Source: Chimaeribacter arupi
Lineage (GTDB): Bacteria; Pseudomonadota; Gammaproteobacteria; Enterobacterales; Enterobacteriaceae
DNA length: 63,824 nt
Assembly (NCBI RefSeq): GCF_002858805.1
Contig: NZ_PJZI01000034.1
Location: forward strand, 1 to 63,824
Direction of reading: 5' to 3'
The notes under the pieces are model-generated. The model was given only the letters and a program-made list of their open reading frames with translations. It made no database searches and had not been told where the DNA came from. Positions 21,039 to 28,363 of this stretch are shown here, piece after piece (position 1 is the first letter of the stretch; every line of letters begins with the position of its first letter). Position numbers and translations under genes: made by a program.

Positions 21039-22226
21039 ATGCCAAGAGTTGCCCGACCCCTCACCAATACTGAAGTACAGAAAGCGCGTACTACTGACAA
21101 AGAACTTAGTCTGCATGATGGAGACGGCCTGTTCCTGATCGTCAAACCTAGTGGTAAAAAATCATGGCGCTTTCGTTATCTCCGCCCAGGCATTAAAAAA
21201 CGAACGACCATCTCTTTAGGCAACTACCCTGCCCTATCACTAGCTGATGCCCGACAACTTAGAGCCGATCATCTGGCGATGTTAGTAAAGGACATTGACC
21301 CCCAGCAAAAAGTTGCCCAAGAGGCCGAGCAAGCTCAGATAGCTGTTGAAAGTCTGTTCATCAACGTCGCTAAAAGTTGGTTTGAGTTGAAGCGTAAGAG
21401 TGTTTCGGAAGAGCACGCTAAAGACATCTGGCGATCCTTAGAAAAGGATGTACTGCCATCTTTAGAGAGCGTCCCTATCCAGGAATTGAAAGCACGCATA
21501 CTGATCCAGACGCTAGAGCCAATCCGTGCACGTGGTGCATTGGAAACAGTACGGCGCTTAGTTCAGCGTATCAATGAGATCATGACCTATGCGGTCAATA
21601 CGGGGCTGATTGATGCGAACCCCGCATCAGGTATTGGTAAAGCATTTGAGAAGCCTCAGAAGCTTAATATGCCTACCATACGGCCTGAAGAATTGCCTAA
21701 GCTGATGCGCTCGCTTTCGATGTCTAACCTCTCTCTTCAAACGCGCTGTTTAATAGAATGGCAACTGCTTACCCTGGTGCGCCCTGCTGAAGCCGCTGGC
21801 ACGCGTTGGGATGAGATTGATTTGGAGAAAAGGCTATGGACTATCCCTGCGGAACGCATGAAGGCTAAGCGGGAGCATATAGTGCCTTTACCAAAACAGG
21901 CTATTGCAATTCTTGATTTTATGCTACCAATCAGTGGAAATCGGGAGCATGTATTTCCTAGCCGTAATAATCCTAAAGAAGCTATGAATAGCCAGACTGC
22001 CAATGCTGCAATAAAAAGAATAGGTTATGGGGGTAGATTAGTTGCTCATGGCCTTCGCGCTATCGCAAGTACCGCTCTAAATGAAGCGGATTTTAACTCA
22101 GATCTTATAGAGGCCGCTTTAGCTCATATTCATAAAAACGAGGTGCGTCGGGCCTATAATCGTTCAACATATCTTCAACAACGAAAAGAGCTGATGACTT
22201 GGTGGGGAAACTTTGTATATCTATGA
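21039..22226 (+). CDS. int: P4-type tyrosine recombinase integrase
   Basis: A 395-aa integrase of the P4/CP4-57 type. The N-terminal arm-binding domain (residues ~1-90, with LSLHDGDGLFLIVKPSG and ISLGNYPALSLADAR) precedes a core-binding domain and a catalytic domain. Visible catalytic residues are R248 (LLTLVRPAEA), a Lys near 275-277, H337-x-x-R340 (AHGLR), H363 and Y373 (RRAYNRSTYL). It catalyses recombination between attP and the 3' end of ssrA. The gene is intact and lies directly next to attL, transcribed inward, as in P4. Confidence 0.95.
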   Translation: MPRVARPLTNTEVQKARTTDKELSLHDGDGLFLIVKPSGKKSWRFRYLRPGIKKRTTISLGNYPALSLADARQLRADHLAMLVKDIDPQQKVAQEAEQAQIAVESLFINVAKSWFELKRKSVSEEHAKDIWRSLEKDVLPSLESVPIQELKARILIQTLEPIRARGALETVRRLVQRINEIMTYAVNTGLIDANPASGIGKAFEKPQKLNMPTIRPEELPKLMRSLSMSNLSLQTRCLIEWQLLTLVRPAEAAGTRWDEIDLEKRLWTIPAERMKAKREHIVPLPKQAIAILDFMLPISGNREHVFPSRNNPKEAMNSQTANAAIKRIGYGGRLVAHGLRAIASTALNEADFNSDLIEAALAHIHKNEVRRAYNRSTYLQQRKELMTWWGNFVYL

Positions 22227-22301
22227 TATTTTAGTAATTTCCACCCCTAATATCATAGACTTATTTTTTAATATCCTGATATTTATGGAATTTATAGTTC
22301 A

Positions 22302-22339
22302 TTGATTCTCTATAGGTTTAACTGTATAAATATACAATA
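22302..22339 (+). promoter_or_regulatory. Promoter with LexA-like box before cargo operon
   Basis: TTGATT (22302-22307), 17 nt, then TATAAA (22325-22330) make a sigma-70-like promoter. AACTGTATAAATATACAATA (22320-22339) resembles the LexA consensus TACTGTATATATATACAGTA with three mismatches, one of them in the ACAG half (ACAA). The box covers the -10 element 21 bp before the ATG of the methyltransferase gene. SOS control is inferred. Confidence 0.5.
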
Positions 22340-22360
22340 AAAAACCTAATAGGACTTTAC

Positions 22361-23050
22361 ATGTTACAAATACCTAGCAGCCAATCTACCTTATGTTTAT
22401 ATAACCAAGACGCTGTAGAATGGCTCAGATCAATACCAAATGAATCTATAGATCTTTTGATTACTGATCCTCCCTATGAATCACTTGAGAAACATAGAAA
22501 GATAGGAACGACAACCAGATTAGCTATAAGCAAAAGCTCTAGTAATCAATGGTTTAAAATTTTCCCGAACGAAAGATTTGAAGAATTATTCACGGAAATT
22601 TATAGAGTTTTAAAAAAAAATACACATTTTTATCTTTTTTGTGATCAAGAAACAGCTTTTTTTGTTAAGCCCATAGCTGAAAGAGCAGGATTCAGGTTTT
22701 GGAAGCCAATCGTTTGGGATAAAGTGCGTTTGGGAATGGGTTATCATTATAGAGCTAGGTATGAATTTATACTTTTCTTCGAAAAAGGGAAGCGTAAATT
22801 GAACGATCTATCCATACCTGATGTGCTTGCTGTACCTCGCGTAAACAAAGGTTACCCTACGGAAAAACCAGTTCTTTTACTAGAAATTTTAGTAAAACAA
22901 AGTACTATTGAAGGGGAATTAATATGCGATCCATTTATGGGCGCATGCTCTACCGGTGTAGCCTCCCTAAATTTGAATCGTAGGTTTTTTGGTAATGACC
23001 TTAGCGATTATGCATTAGAAATTAGTAGGGAAAGGCTTAACATCATCTAA
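22361..23050 (+). CDS. DNA adenine/cytosine-N4 methyltransferase, cargo gene 1
   Basis: A 229-aa SAM-dependent DNA amino-methyltransferase of the N6/N4 type. The catalytic TDPPY is at residues 35-39, a TEKP segment at 167-170, and the SAM-binding DPFMGACSTG at 190-199; this order (catalytic motif first) is the beta class. The protein is short and has no obvious separate target recognition domain, like solitary phage enzymes. It is AT-rich compared with the chromosome. A ribosome binding site AGGA precedes it, and it heads a three-gene operon with 11- and 4-bp gaps. Target sequence cannot be read from the sequence. Confidence 0.9.
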   Translation: MLQIPSSQSTLCLYNQDAVEWLRSIPNESIDLLITDPPYESLEKHRKIGTTTRLAISKSSSNQWFKIFPNERFEELFTEIYRVLKKNTHFYLFCDQETAFFVKPIAERAGFRFWKPIVWDKVRLGMGYHYRARYEFILFFEKGKRKLNDLSIPDVLAVPRVNKGYPTEKPVLLLEILVKQSTIEGELICDPFMGACSTGVASLNLNRRFFGNDLSDYALEISRERLNII

Positions 23051-23061
23051 AAGGAGAATTA

Positions 23062-23448
23062 ATGGACTACTCAGCATATCCTTGGCCTGATGACTTTAAC
23101 CTAGATTATGTTCCCCCTAGCGATGCTATAGATGCAGCTGGTGATGCATATAGATTAGTTAAAGCCAAAGCTCCATGTGCAGATGATTTTGTTGGTCATA
23201 ATAAAGAGCCTTTTTGTAAAAAAAAGGCTTGCGACCCTGCTGATTTCGGAACCTCAATGTATAGAGAACATCAAAAAATCAAAGACTTACAAAGGATGTT
23301 TAAAGCATTGCGCAGGAAGTTCATAGCTTATGGATCATTAGAGCCTCTACACGGTCAAATGCAACCTGAGCCAGACGAAAATTCTCATTTTGAGACCTGG
23401 TTAAGGCTTAATACTGGCATAGAAAATAATTTCAAAGTTTTGGAATAA
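23062..23448 (+). CDS. Uncharacterised 128-aa Cys-containing protein, cargo gene 2
   Basis: I do not recognise this protein. It is acidic at the N-terminus (MDYSAYPWPDDFNLDYVPP), then has C39, H46, C52 and C57 (APCADDF...PFCKKKACD), which could form one metal site, and a basic helical stretch around KIKDLQRMFKALRRKF. The ribosome binding site AAAGGAG is good. Its place between the methyltransferase and the 426-aa gene, with 11- and 4-bp gaps, says the three are co-expressed and probably work together. Confidence 0.8.
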   Translation: MDYSAYPWPDDFNLDYVPPSDAIDAAGDAYRLVKAKAPCADDFVGHNKEPFCKKKACDPADFGTSMYREHQKIKDLQRMFKALRRKFIAYGSLEPLHGQMQPEPDENSHFETWLRLNTGIENNFKVLE

Positions 23449-23452
23449 TTAT

Positions 23453-24733
23453 ATGTATTACTTACCTAAAACGGAAAAACTTGGAAATCTGGAGTTAATA
23501 AAAACTTATAGTTTTTATGATGTCCCTCGACTATTTATTGTTTTTTCTAAAAAACTAAATAAAAACTATTTAGTTCATTGGGCTGATGAGGAGGATACTG
23601 CCGACATTTGGTATTATGTTGCAATCAATAATGAAGAAATAGAAAGAGTAGAACAAAGCAAAATCCAAATTAGAGATGTATTCCTGTATAAATCAGTTAT
23701 TAAAATTGTAACACCTTTTGATGAAGATAAAGAGGCGAAATTTTCAGTATTGAATAACCGTGATATTGATATTGAAGCGCTTCCGCCCTTTGGTTTTTCT
23801 ATTACAAAGGACAGCCTGGGTAATTTTAATTTAATTGAGAAGAAAATTGAAGATTTTTATTTCAATGATAATCAACATGAAATAAGGATTTTTCATAAAA
23901 AGCCCTCTAAGAAAATCGAGTGGCAACCCGTTCAAAGAATAATTAATTCATGGTCTAACCTTTATGATTCAATCACTGCATCTCTTAAATTAAAGGATAC
24001 TTCTTTAGTACCGCAAGCTGCAGAAACAGGATCTTATAAAGTGCTATTTTCAGCAAATCATAATAGTGAGCTTTTAGTAAACTCTATAAATTTATTTAAT
24101 TATATAAAAAAGAATGAAATTCAGAAATTGATTAACACGAATTTCAATCTAGAAGCTATTGAAGACCTTTTGTCAGCTTTAAAAGAATATGGCTTAAAGT
24201 TTGAAATCCGATCAAATACTGGAGCCACATTATCTGTAATTGATTTTGAAGAAATAGATAATATTGAAGAAAAAATAACAGAGTATAATCAAACTGTTAT
24301 TCCTAGCAGCAAAGTTCCTCAAGCTGATGAATTATCTAGACTTATTACATTTGTGAAGAAAATTTCCGAAAATCAGCCATTTACAGCAGAAACAGAAAAC
24401 ATTACTCCAAGACAAATTAATTATTATAAAACGGCAGCAGGCCTCTTAGGCTTGATTAAATCTCATAGTCTTATTCTAACCCCCCTGGGTTGGAAGCTTG
24501 CTAATACAGATAGTACTCATCAGGCTTATGATTTATTAGCTGAGAGTTTTGAGAATTCTGAGTGTGGCTGGGCATGGTTGAAATATGATAATAAGAAAAA
24601 AATAATTGAAGTAAATCCAGAAACTGCCACTAATTTTCTTTTGGAGAAATCCATGGGTCTTAGTGAAGCTACCGCTAAAAGAAGAGCTTCAACCTTAAGA
24701 AGGTGGATTGAAGATTTCAAAACTTACCTTTGA
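23453..24733 (+). CDS. Uncharacterised 426-aa protein, cargo gene 3
   Basis: The N-terminal ~90 residues (LGNLELIKTYSFYDVPRLF, HWADEEDTADIWYYV) resemble, from memory, the DUF6575 family, which has no assigned function. A middle region of ~200 residues has no motif I can name. The C-terminal ~110 residues look like a winged-helix domain (TPRQINYYKTAAGLLGLI, LILTPLGWKLANT) followed by a basic helix (SEATAKRRASTLRRWIEDF), a layout I associate with restriction-linked proteins. No PD-(D/E)xK or HNH signature is obvious. As partner of a methyltransferase it could be the effector of a restriction-like system; this is inference. Confidence 0.8.
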   Translation: MYYLPKTEKLGNLELIKTYSFYDVPRLFIVFSKKLNKNYLVHWADEEDTADIWYYVAINNEEIERVEQSKIQIRDVFLYKSVIKIVTPFDEDKEAKFSVLNNRDIDIEALPPFGFSITKDSLGNFNLIEKKIEDFYFNDNQHEIRIFHKKPSKKIEWQPVQRIINSWSNLYDSITASLKLKDTSLVPQAAETGSYKVLFSANHNSELLVNSINLFNYIKKNEIQKLINTNFNLEAIEDLLSALKEYGLKFEIRSNTGATLSVIDFEEIDNIEEKITEYNQTVIPSSKVPQADELSRLITFVKKISENQPFTAETENITPRQINYYKTAAGLLGLIKSHSLILTPLGWKLANTDSTHQAYDLLAESFENSECGWAWLKYDNKKKIIEVNPETATNFLLEKSMGLSEATAKRRASTLRRWIEDFKTYL

Positions 24734-24736
24734 ATG

Positions 24737-24761
24737 TAGGCCAGCGAAACCTGCTGGCCTA
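24737..24761. repeat. Hairpin after cargo operon
   Basis: TAGGCCAGC (24737-24745) and GCTGGCCTA (24753-24761) form a perfect 9-bp stem. There is no T-run on the plus strand, so it is at best a weak terminator or an RNA-stabilising stem for the upstream operon. Confidence 0.5.
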
Positions 24762-24829
24762 GAGCAAAAATCAACCAACATTTTTATGTACCTTTGAATA
24801 AAAATTAAAAAATTTACTGTATTAAAATA

Positions 24830-25054
24830 TTATCCTTTCGACTCTTTAGGGTCATCTTTCCTTTGGTATGTCCTTTCTTCCTGAATAGTGCCATTTTCAT
24901 TATGTATTTTGACAGTTCCGGTCTTACCTTTCATAAAACTCTGCATCTCCTGTATTATTTCCTTTTTAGTAGAAGCTGTTTTACTTGCAATTTTATTTCC
25001 TTCTTTTCTCAACTTCCATTCCCCACCATCTTTTGTTATATGATACCTATCCAT
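24830..25054 (-). CDS. DUF2188 domain protein
   Basis: A 74-aa basic protein beginning MDRYHITKDGGEWKLRKEG, which is the typical opening of DUF2188 proteins (short, two related beta-beta-alpha units, function unknown). The second half (TVKIHNENGTIQEERTY) matches the same family pattern of an imitated 'H..NG.I.....Y' ending. It is encoded opposite to the cargo operon, with its own AT-rich upstream region (TATAAT near 25098-25103 on the minus strand). It may be a cargo gene of the satellite. Confidence 0.8.
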   Translation of the reverse strand: MDRYHITKDGGEWKLRKEGNKIASKTASTKKEIIQEMQSFMKGKTGTVKIHNENGTIQEERTYQRKDDPKESKG

Positions 25055-25160
25055 TGTAATTACCTCTCTATGTTTTCATATTTTATATAGTAATTATAGC
25101 TTAGAAATTCAAGGCCCTGTATTAACGGTCGACAAAAGAATTTTTAATATCATGCGCGCA

Positions 25161-25179
25161 ATGCTATCCCCTCCTCGCC
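25161..25179 (-). other. P2/P4-like cos site
   Basis: ATGCTATCCCCTCCTCGCC matches the complement of the P2 cohesive end, GTGCTTTCCCCGCCTCGCC (recalled from the P2 literature), at 16 of 19 positions. It lies between int and the delta/sid genes, where P4 has cos. Such a site would let P2 terminase package the satellite. Confidence 0.7.
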
Positions 25180-25363
25180 TGCCCGCTTTATGCAGCGTTT
25201 TTCATGCAACTGCATAGCCATGCCGGAGCCACGCCCGGTATGGCTTTGTTGTTCTCTAATCCACATCTTTACTGCATGCAAATCCATGCACTCTAGGCAT
25301 GCATGGCTCTTTCAACTATAGGCTAGCCAGAAAAAGGTCTTTCACAAACAAGTAGCGGCCATA

Positions 25364-25389
25364 CAAAAGCCGCTGTGCTTCCAGCGGCT
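25364..25389 (-). terminator. Terminator of the leftward late operon
   Basis: Read on the minus strand, AGCCGCTG (25389-25382), a 6-nt loop and CAGCGGCT (25375-25368) are followed by TTTTGTAT. It lies about 70 bp after the delta-like stop codon. Confidence 0.75.
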
Positions 25390-25460
25390 GTTGAGGTTGA
25401 TAGGCTGCATAAAGGGGCCTGCCCACTTAAGAAATGCTTAATTTCTGCATGGCCCCTGGC

Positions 25461-25631
25461 TTAGCTCGGTTGAGATGGCGCAGTGATGATCTTTGCAATG
25501 CTCTCGTTGGTTTTGAATGTGCAGGAGCACTCCAAGTTTGTGCACTGGTGATAACGCTCTTTCACCTGCGCAGACATATAGCGACTCGATTTGGTATGCG
25601 CTGAGCTTTTGCAATACGGGCAATGCATCAT
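25461..25631 (-). CDS. Delta/Ogr-family late transcription activator
   Basis: A 56-aa zinc-finger protein that reads MMHCPYCKSSAHTKSSRYMS, then RYHQCTNLECSCTFKTNESI. The C-x2-C...C-x4-C pattern (C4, C7, C30, C35) is the Ogr/Delta signature. These proteins activate late promoters of P2 and P4. P4 Delta is a double-domain version; this one has a single domain like Ogr. Its start overlaps the sid stop by 4 bp (ATGA), so it is translationally coupled; a second Met (25628) is also possible. Confidence 0.9.
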   Translation of the reverse strand: MMHCPYCKSSAHTKSSRYMSAQVKERYHQCTNLECSCTFKTNESIAKIITAPSQPS

Positions 25632-26356
25632 TGCTGAGCACCTTTCTCAATTGCCTTACGCTTTTCTTCCAGAGCAGTAAATCGCTGACTGCGTTTTATA
25701 GGGCTGTTATAGAGCATCATATCCACTCCAGTCAGGGCCGGACGCCGGATACCAATGTTTTCAAGCACTGGGGCTTCTTCCAGTGCGTTATCAGGCAATG
25801 CAATCGCTGCATCAATCAATACTTTACCTACCAGTTCTGCAACGTCTTTTACGGGGTTACGATCTTCACCGACAAACGAGCGGGAAATATACTCACGCTG
25901 TAGACGCAACTTAATTGCCCAGAGTAAAGACGGGCTGACATTGCGCACTGCCGATTGCCAATGGACATCAGCAAACTCAGTGAACACTGAACGATGAGAG
26001 GCAACATACTTTTCTCCGCTCGTGCAGCAGCTCAGCATGGCGGCTTCTTTATCAATCTCCAGCTCTTCCAGGAGACCATTAAACTCATCTGCTAATTCGC
26101 GGCTGGCGATACGCTGGGCGTGTTCAGCACGCAATTCGTCGGTAAGGTTACCGCGTAGAGTTCGAAAACGCGTGCGCCAGTTGCTTTCCGCTTCTTTCCC
26201 CGCCTCAATTGCCGCCTGACGCTCTTTTTCACAGCGGTCAATATCGGCGCAGATACTGTTGTACTGCCTCATCTTCTCGGTATGAGTGGCGCGGGCTTGC
26301 TCAAAATCCATCAGTAAAGTCGGTGCCTGTTCTTGGGTGTTCATGGTCTTACTCAT
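25628..26356 (-). CDS. sid: Sid-like capsid size determination protein
   Basis: A 242-aa, mostly helical, charged protein. It resembles P4 Sid (244 aa, from memory) over the first half: FEQARATHTEKM, NWRTRFRTLRGNLTDEL, then HAQRIASRELADEF. P4 Sid forms an external scaffold that makes P2 capsids small. Part of the protein (KYVASHRSVF and the C-terminal IGIRRP...GVD) also recalls Psu, and databases may call it polarity suppression protein. An internal Met (26344) is an alternative start. It is followed by the delta-like gene, the P4 order. Confidence 0.75.
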   Translation of the reverse strand: MSKTMNTQEQAPTLLMDFEQARATHTEKMRQYNSICADIDRCEKERQAAIEAGKEAESNWRTRFRTLRGNLTDELRAEHAQRIASRELADEFNGLLEELEIDKEAAMLSCCTSGEKYVASHRSVFTEFADVHWQSAVRNVSPSLLWAIKLRLQREYISRSFVGEDRNPVKDVAELVGKVLIDAAIALPDNALEEAPVLENIGIRRPALTGVDMMLYNSPIKRSQRFTALEEKRKAIEKGAQQ

Positions 26357-26879
26357 CGTCTGTAAAGGATGAGGCCATTCTGCTGCGTACCACAGGACAA
26401 ATCATTTCATTAATTCTTGCCTATCGCTCAGCAAACAGAGGATGTAGGCGCGCCATCCCTGAATTTGAATTTCTATCTTTTATAAGACTATTCACTACTG
26501 TTCATCCAAGATAAAAATATAGAAAATACAATAAGTAACAATATGAACAGTTGGTTTCTAACTCTTCACCTACTCTTCATAAGTCTTCACAGGGCTTTAA
26601 TACGGCTTTTTCTGGCGAGCCTTTCTTTGAAATATTTTTCTATTAAAAAAGCAATTTATATTCTAAAAAGTAATTGGATTTACTCAGAATGTACTCAGCT
26701 ACACTACGTTGCACCATATTCAACAATATTCAACAACAGCTTGTTTTTTCAACTTAAAATCGTAATCAGTGAGTGATTAAGGGTTGTTTACAAGCCCGAA
26801 AATATTCTCAAAATAGGGGGTTATTCCAAGACACAACCGGTAGCAGGCGATGCCGACCGGATACAAATGAGATAACGCC
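26357..26879. other. Divergent control region between sid and vis/alpA
   Basis: This 523-bp gap separates the leftward late operon from the rightward early/replication operon. It must hold the late promoter of sid and the promoter of the vis/alpA operon. It also has iteron-like repeats followed by an AT-rich stretch (26600-26690). The open frames in it are not convincing. Confidence 0.6.
26497..26590. repeat. Iteron-like repeats, candidate satellite origin
   Basis: A TGAA(C/G)AG motif recurs: GGATGAACAGT (minus, 26507-26497), TATGAACAG (plus, 26542-26550), GGTGAAGAG (minus, 26570-26562), ATGAAGAG (minus, 26580-26573) and GTGAAGAC (minus, 26590-26583). The last three are spaced about 10-11 bp. 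P4 alpha protein binds type I iterons GGTGAACAG(A/G). An AT-rich tract follows to the right, as expected for an origin. Confidence 0.45.
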
Positions 26880-27140
26880 ATGTATGCAATTCTTCCCTCT
26901 TCAACTCCAGCAAACCTTCATGCTCAAGAAGTCTCATACCCGCGTGATCGCTTCATGCGTCTGCCGGAGGTCATCAATATTTGTGGCCTGTCTCGCTCTA
27001 CGATTTACGATTTAATCAGCCGTGAGAGGTTCCCTTCCCAAATTTCTCTTGGCGGCAAAAATGTTGCCTGGCTGGCCTCAGAAATTGATAACTGGATGCA
27101 GACACGTATCGCCGCACGCGTTCAGGTAGGGCAGGCATGA
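26880..27140 (+). CDS. AlpA/Vis-family regulator and excisionase
   Basis: An 86-aa protein with the AlpA helix-turn-helix: DRFMRLPEVINICGLSRSTI (residues ~23-42), then YDLISRERFP and WLASEIDNWMQTR. In P4, the family member Vis is an excisionase and regulator of late promoters. The gene is the first of the rightward operon, divergent from sid, as in P4. Its stop overlaps the next small ORF by ATGA. Confidence 0.9.
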   Translation: MYAILPSSTPANLHAQEVSYPRDRFMRLPEVINICGLSRSTIYDLISRERFPSQISLGGKNVAWLASEIDNWMQTRIAARVQVGQA

Positions 27141-27238
27141 GCAAAATGACAAACAGGCAAGCAGATCATTTCCGATCAAATCCTCCGCAGTCCGATCACA
27201 TCCTGATCGATCATGTAGGGAGAAGCGGCCATGCGTGA
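27137..27238 (+). CDS. Possible 33-aa ORF with a GATC cluster
   Basis: This small frame ([12 protein letters not shown]...) starts in the vis stop codon (ATGA) and ends in the start codon of the next frame (GTGA). It contains five GATC sites within 49 bp (27164-27212). It could be a coupling peptide or just the leader of the ash region. No relative is known to me. Confidence 0.35.
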   Translation: MSKMTNRQADHFRSNPPQSDHILIDHVGRSGHA

Positions 27239-27426
27239 AAAAAGCCTTTTCTCTGGCAAGCCTGAACGCTATAGTTTTTCCGCTGCCGCAAAATCGGCAG
27301 CCGGGCGTAGGAACCCGAGTTACTTATTGGCGACACAACACGCGTCGAGCGTGTTTTTTTTCGTCGTTGCCTCAGTGCATCCATTTTTTGCACAGCGGAA
27401 TTCATGCCGCTGGTGCTGTCAGATAA
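27235..27426 (+). CDS. Possible 63-aa Icd-like ORF overlapping ash
   Basis: The frame starts at GTG (27235) as [20 protein letters not shown] and ends [14 protein letters not shown], with its TAA sharing an A with the ATG of the ash-like gene (TAATG at 27424-27428). A second frame is also open here: an ATG at 27231 would extend the ash-like protein N-terminally through the whole region. Only one of the two is likely to be used. The Ser-Leu-Ala-Ser opening resembles annotated Icd-like P4 proteins, from memory. Confidence 0.45.
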   Translation: MKKAFSLASLNAIVFPLPQNRQPGVGTRVTYWRHNTRRACFFSSLPQCIHFLHSGIHAAGAVR

Positions 27427-27758
27427 TGGTGGCTCAGGCGGGGCAGCCTTCGGGCTGGCCGGTTTCCAATAAGGCCGGTATTCCTACCCCCGTCTGGGCT
27501 ACCACCCCTGAGCGTAGGAACTCTGGTGGTAGCTGTTATTGCTACTTATTGGAGGCTGCCCTAATGGCTACGATCCTTATATCTTCTCGCCCTGAATTTA
27601 CCTTTATTTTTGCCGCGATTCGCCGCGCCGACAGTGCTTCACGTCCCTGCATGCTGCGCACGGTGGCTGATGATGAGCATGCGGCACGCCGTGTGTTTTC
27701 CCGTGACTACATCCTGGCATTTGCAGGCCGCTTGTCACATCAGGCGGGGGTTGCATGA
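27426..27758 (+). CDS. Ash/Icd-like satellite protein
   Basis: The protein has [18 protein letters not shown] at its start and a C-terminal half [13 protein letters not shown]...[25 protein letters not shown], which is the signature of the Ash / host division inhibitor Icd-like family in P4-type elements. Read from 27426 it has 110 aa; in-frame ATG at 27231 would give 175 aa. The stop overlaps the next gene by 4 bp. In P4 this region belongs to the immunity and early operon; the biochemical role is not established. Confidence 0.75.
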   Translation: MVAQAGQPSGWPVSNKAGIPTPVWATTPERRNSGGSCYCYLLEAALMATILISSRPEFTFIFAAIRRADSASRPCMLRTVADDEHAARRVFSRDYILAFAGRLSHQAGVA

Positions 27759-28024
27759 ATACTCTGGCCGCACGATATAACCAAACCAGCCACTATCCCA
27801 TTCCACACGCGGATTTTCTGCGCTTACAGCATGCACACTGCGTAGGCGTAACTGTCCTGGACATGATGGAAAGGCTGAACACTCTTGATGTACGTAAAAC
27901 GCCTGACGAACAAGGGCTGGCGTCTGTGGTGGCTTTGCTCACTGATCAACTTGGCAAGGTAGTTAATACCTGTGAGTCGTTGATGTTTGCTGACACGGGG
28001 AGCGCTGCGCATGGCAACATCTAA
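27755..28024 (+). CDS. Uncharacterised satellite protein, 89 aa
   Basis: I do not know the function. The 89-aa protein ([21 protein letters not shown]...) is mainly helical and lacks membrane segments. It overlaps the ash stop by 4 bp and the next gene by 14 bp, so it is part of the tightly packed rightward operon leading to the alpha gene. Similar small genes lie at this place in other P4-type elements. Confidence 0.75.
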   Translation: MNTLAARYNQTSHYPIPHADFLRLQHAHCVGVTVLDMMERLNTLDVRKTPDEQGLASVVALLTDQLGKVVNTCESLMFADTGSAAHGNI

Positions 28025-28352
28025 TTCTGTCTATCTGCCTATTGAAGTACGCACCGCTATTTATCGACATGCTATCGCGCAGGGTTATCTCAATGCCTGT
28101 ACGCATTACGGCCTGTGCGTGGCCGCCTCACTCGATGAGTTGCAGATGCGCATCGCTTTAGAGCTGGAAAGCTATTACGTGACTAAATATGGTCTGCAAA
28201 CCGGCATGGAAATGGCCTGCACTATGTTAAGTGAAATGGTGCAGCCCGATGTGCTGACCGCACCGCCACGCCTGACCCATCTTGGCGAGAAGCTGATGGA
28301 TGAACTGTTTTGCAGCCGCCTTGCAGCGGCACGCACTACCCCGCTGCATTAA
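28011..28352 (+). CDS. Uncharacterised satellite protein, 113 aa
   Basis: Read from ATG at 28011 ([20 protein letters not shown]) the protein has 113 aa; an upstream start at 27987 would add eight residues inside the preceding gene. Helical, soluble, no motif I can name. It lies 11 bp before the alpha gene and overlaps the previous gene by 14 bp. Confidence 0.75.
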   Translation: MATSNSVYLPIEVRTAIYRHAIAQGYLNACTHYGLCVAASLDELQMRIALELESYYVTKYGLQTGMEMACTMLSEMVQPDVLTAPPRLTHLGEKLMDELFCSRLAAARTTPLH

Positions 28353-28363
28353 GGATGCATACC

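Larger units (their letters stand above)
25055..25460. other. Gap carrying cos and late terminator
   Basis: No gene is visible in these 406 bp. The stretch has the cos-like site (25161-25179), several GCATGC/ATGCAT-rich segments (25190-25310), a terminator for the late genes (25368-25389) and a second stem GGGGCC/GGCCCC around 25415-25457. P4 would have psu between delta and this region; I find no psu homologue here. Confidence 0.6.

Noticed and set aside
24737..24761. Hairpin after the cargo operon as a true terminator
   Set aside because: Perfect stem but no T-run on the plus strand; listed only as a hairpin.
25438..25650. 70-aa open frame in the delta region
   Set aside because: It is out of frame with the Ogr/Delta protein, which has the C-x2-C...C-x4-C signature; the 70-aa frame has no family match.
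26773..27015. 80-aa open frame starting before vis/alpA
   Set aside because: Different frame from the AlpA helix-turn-helix protein; no family features.
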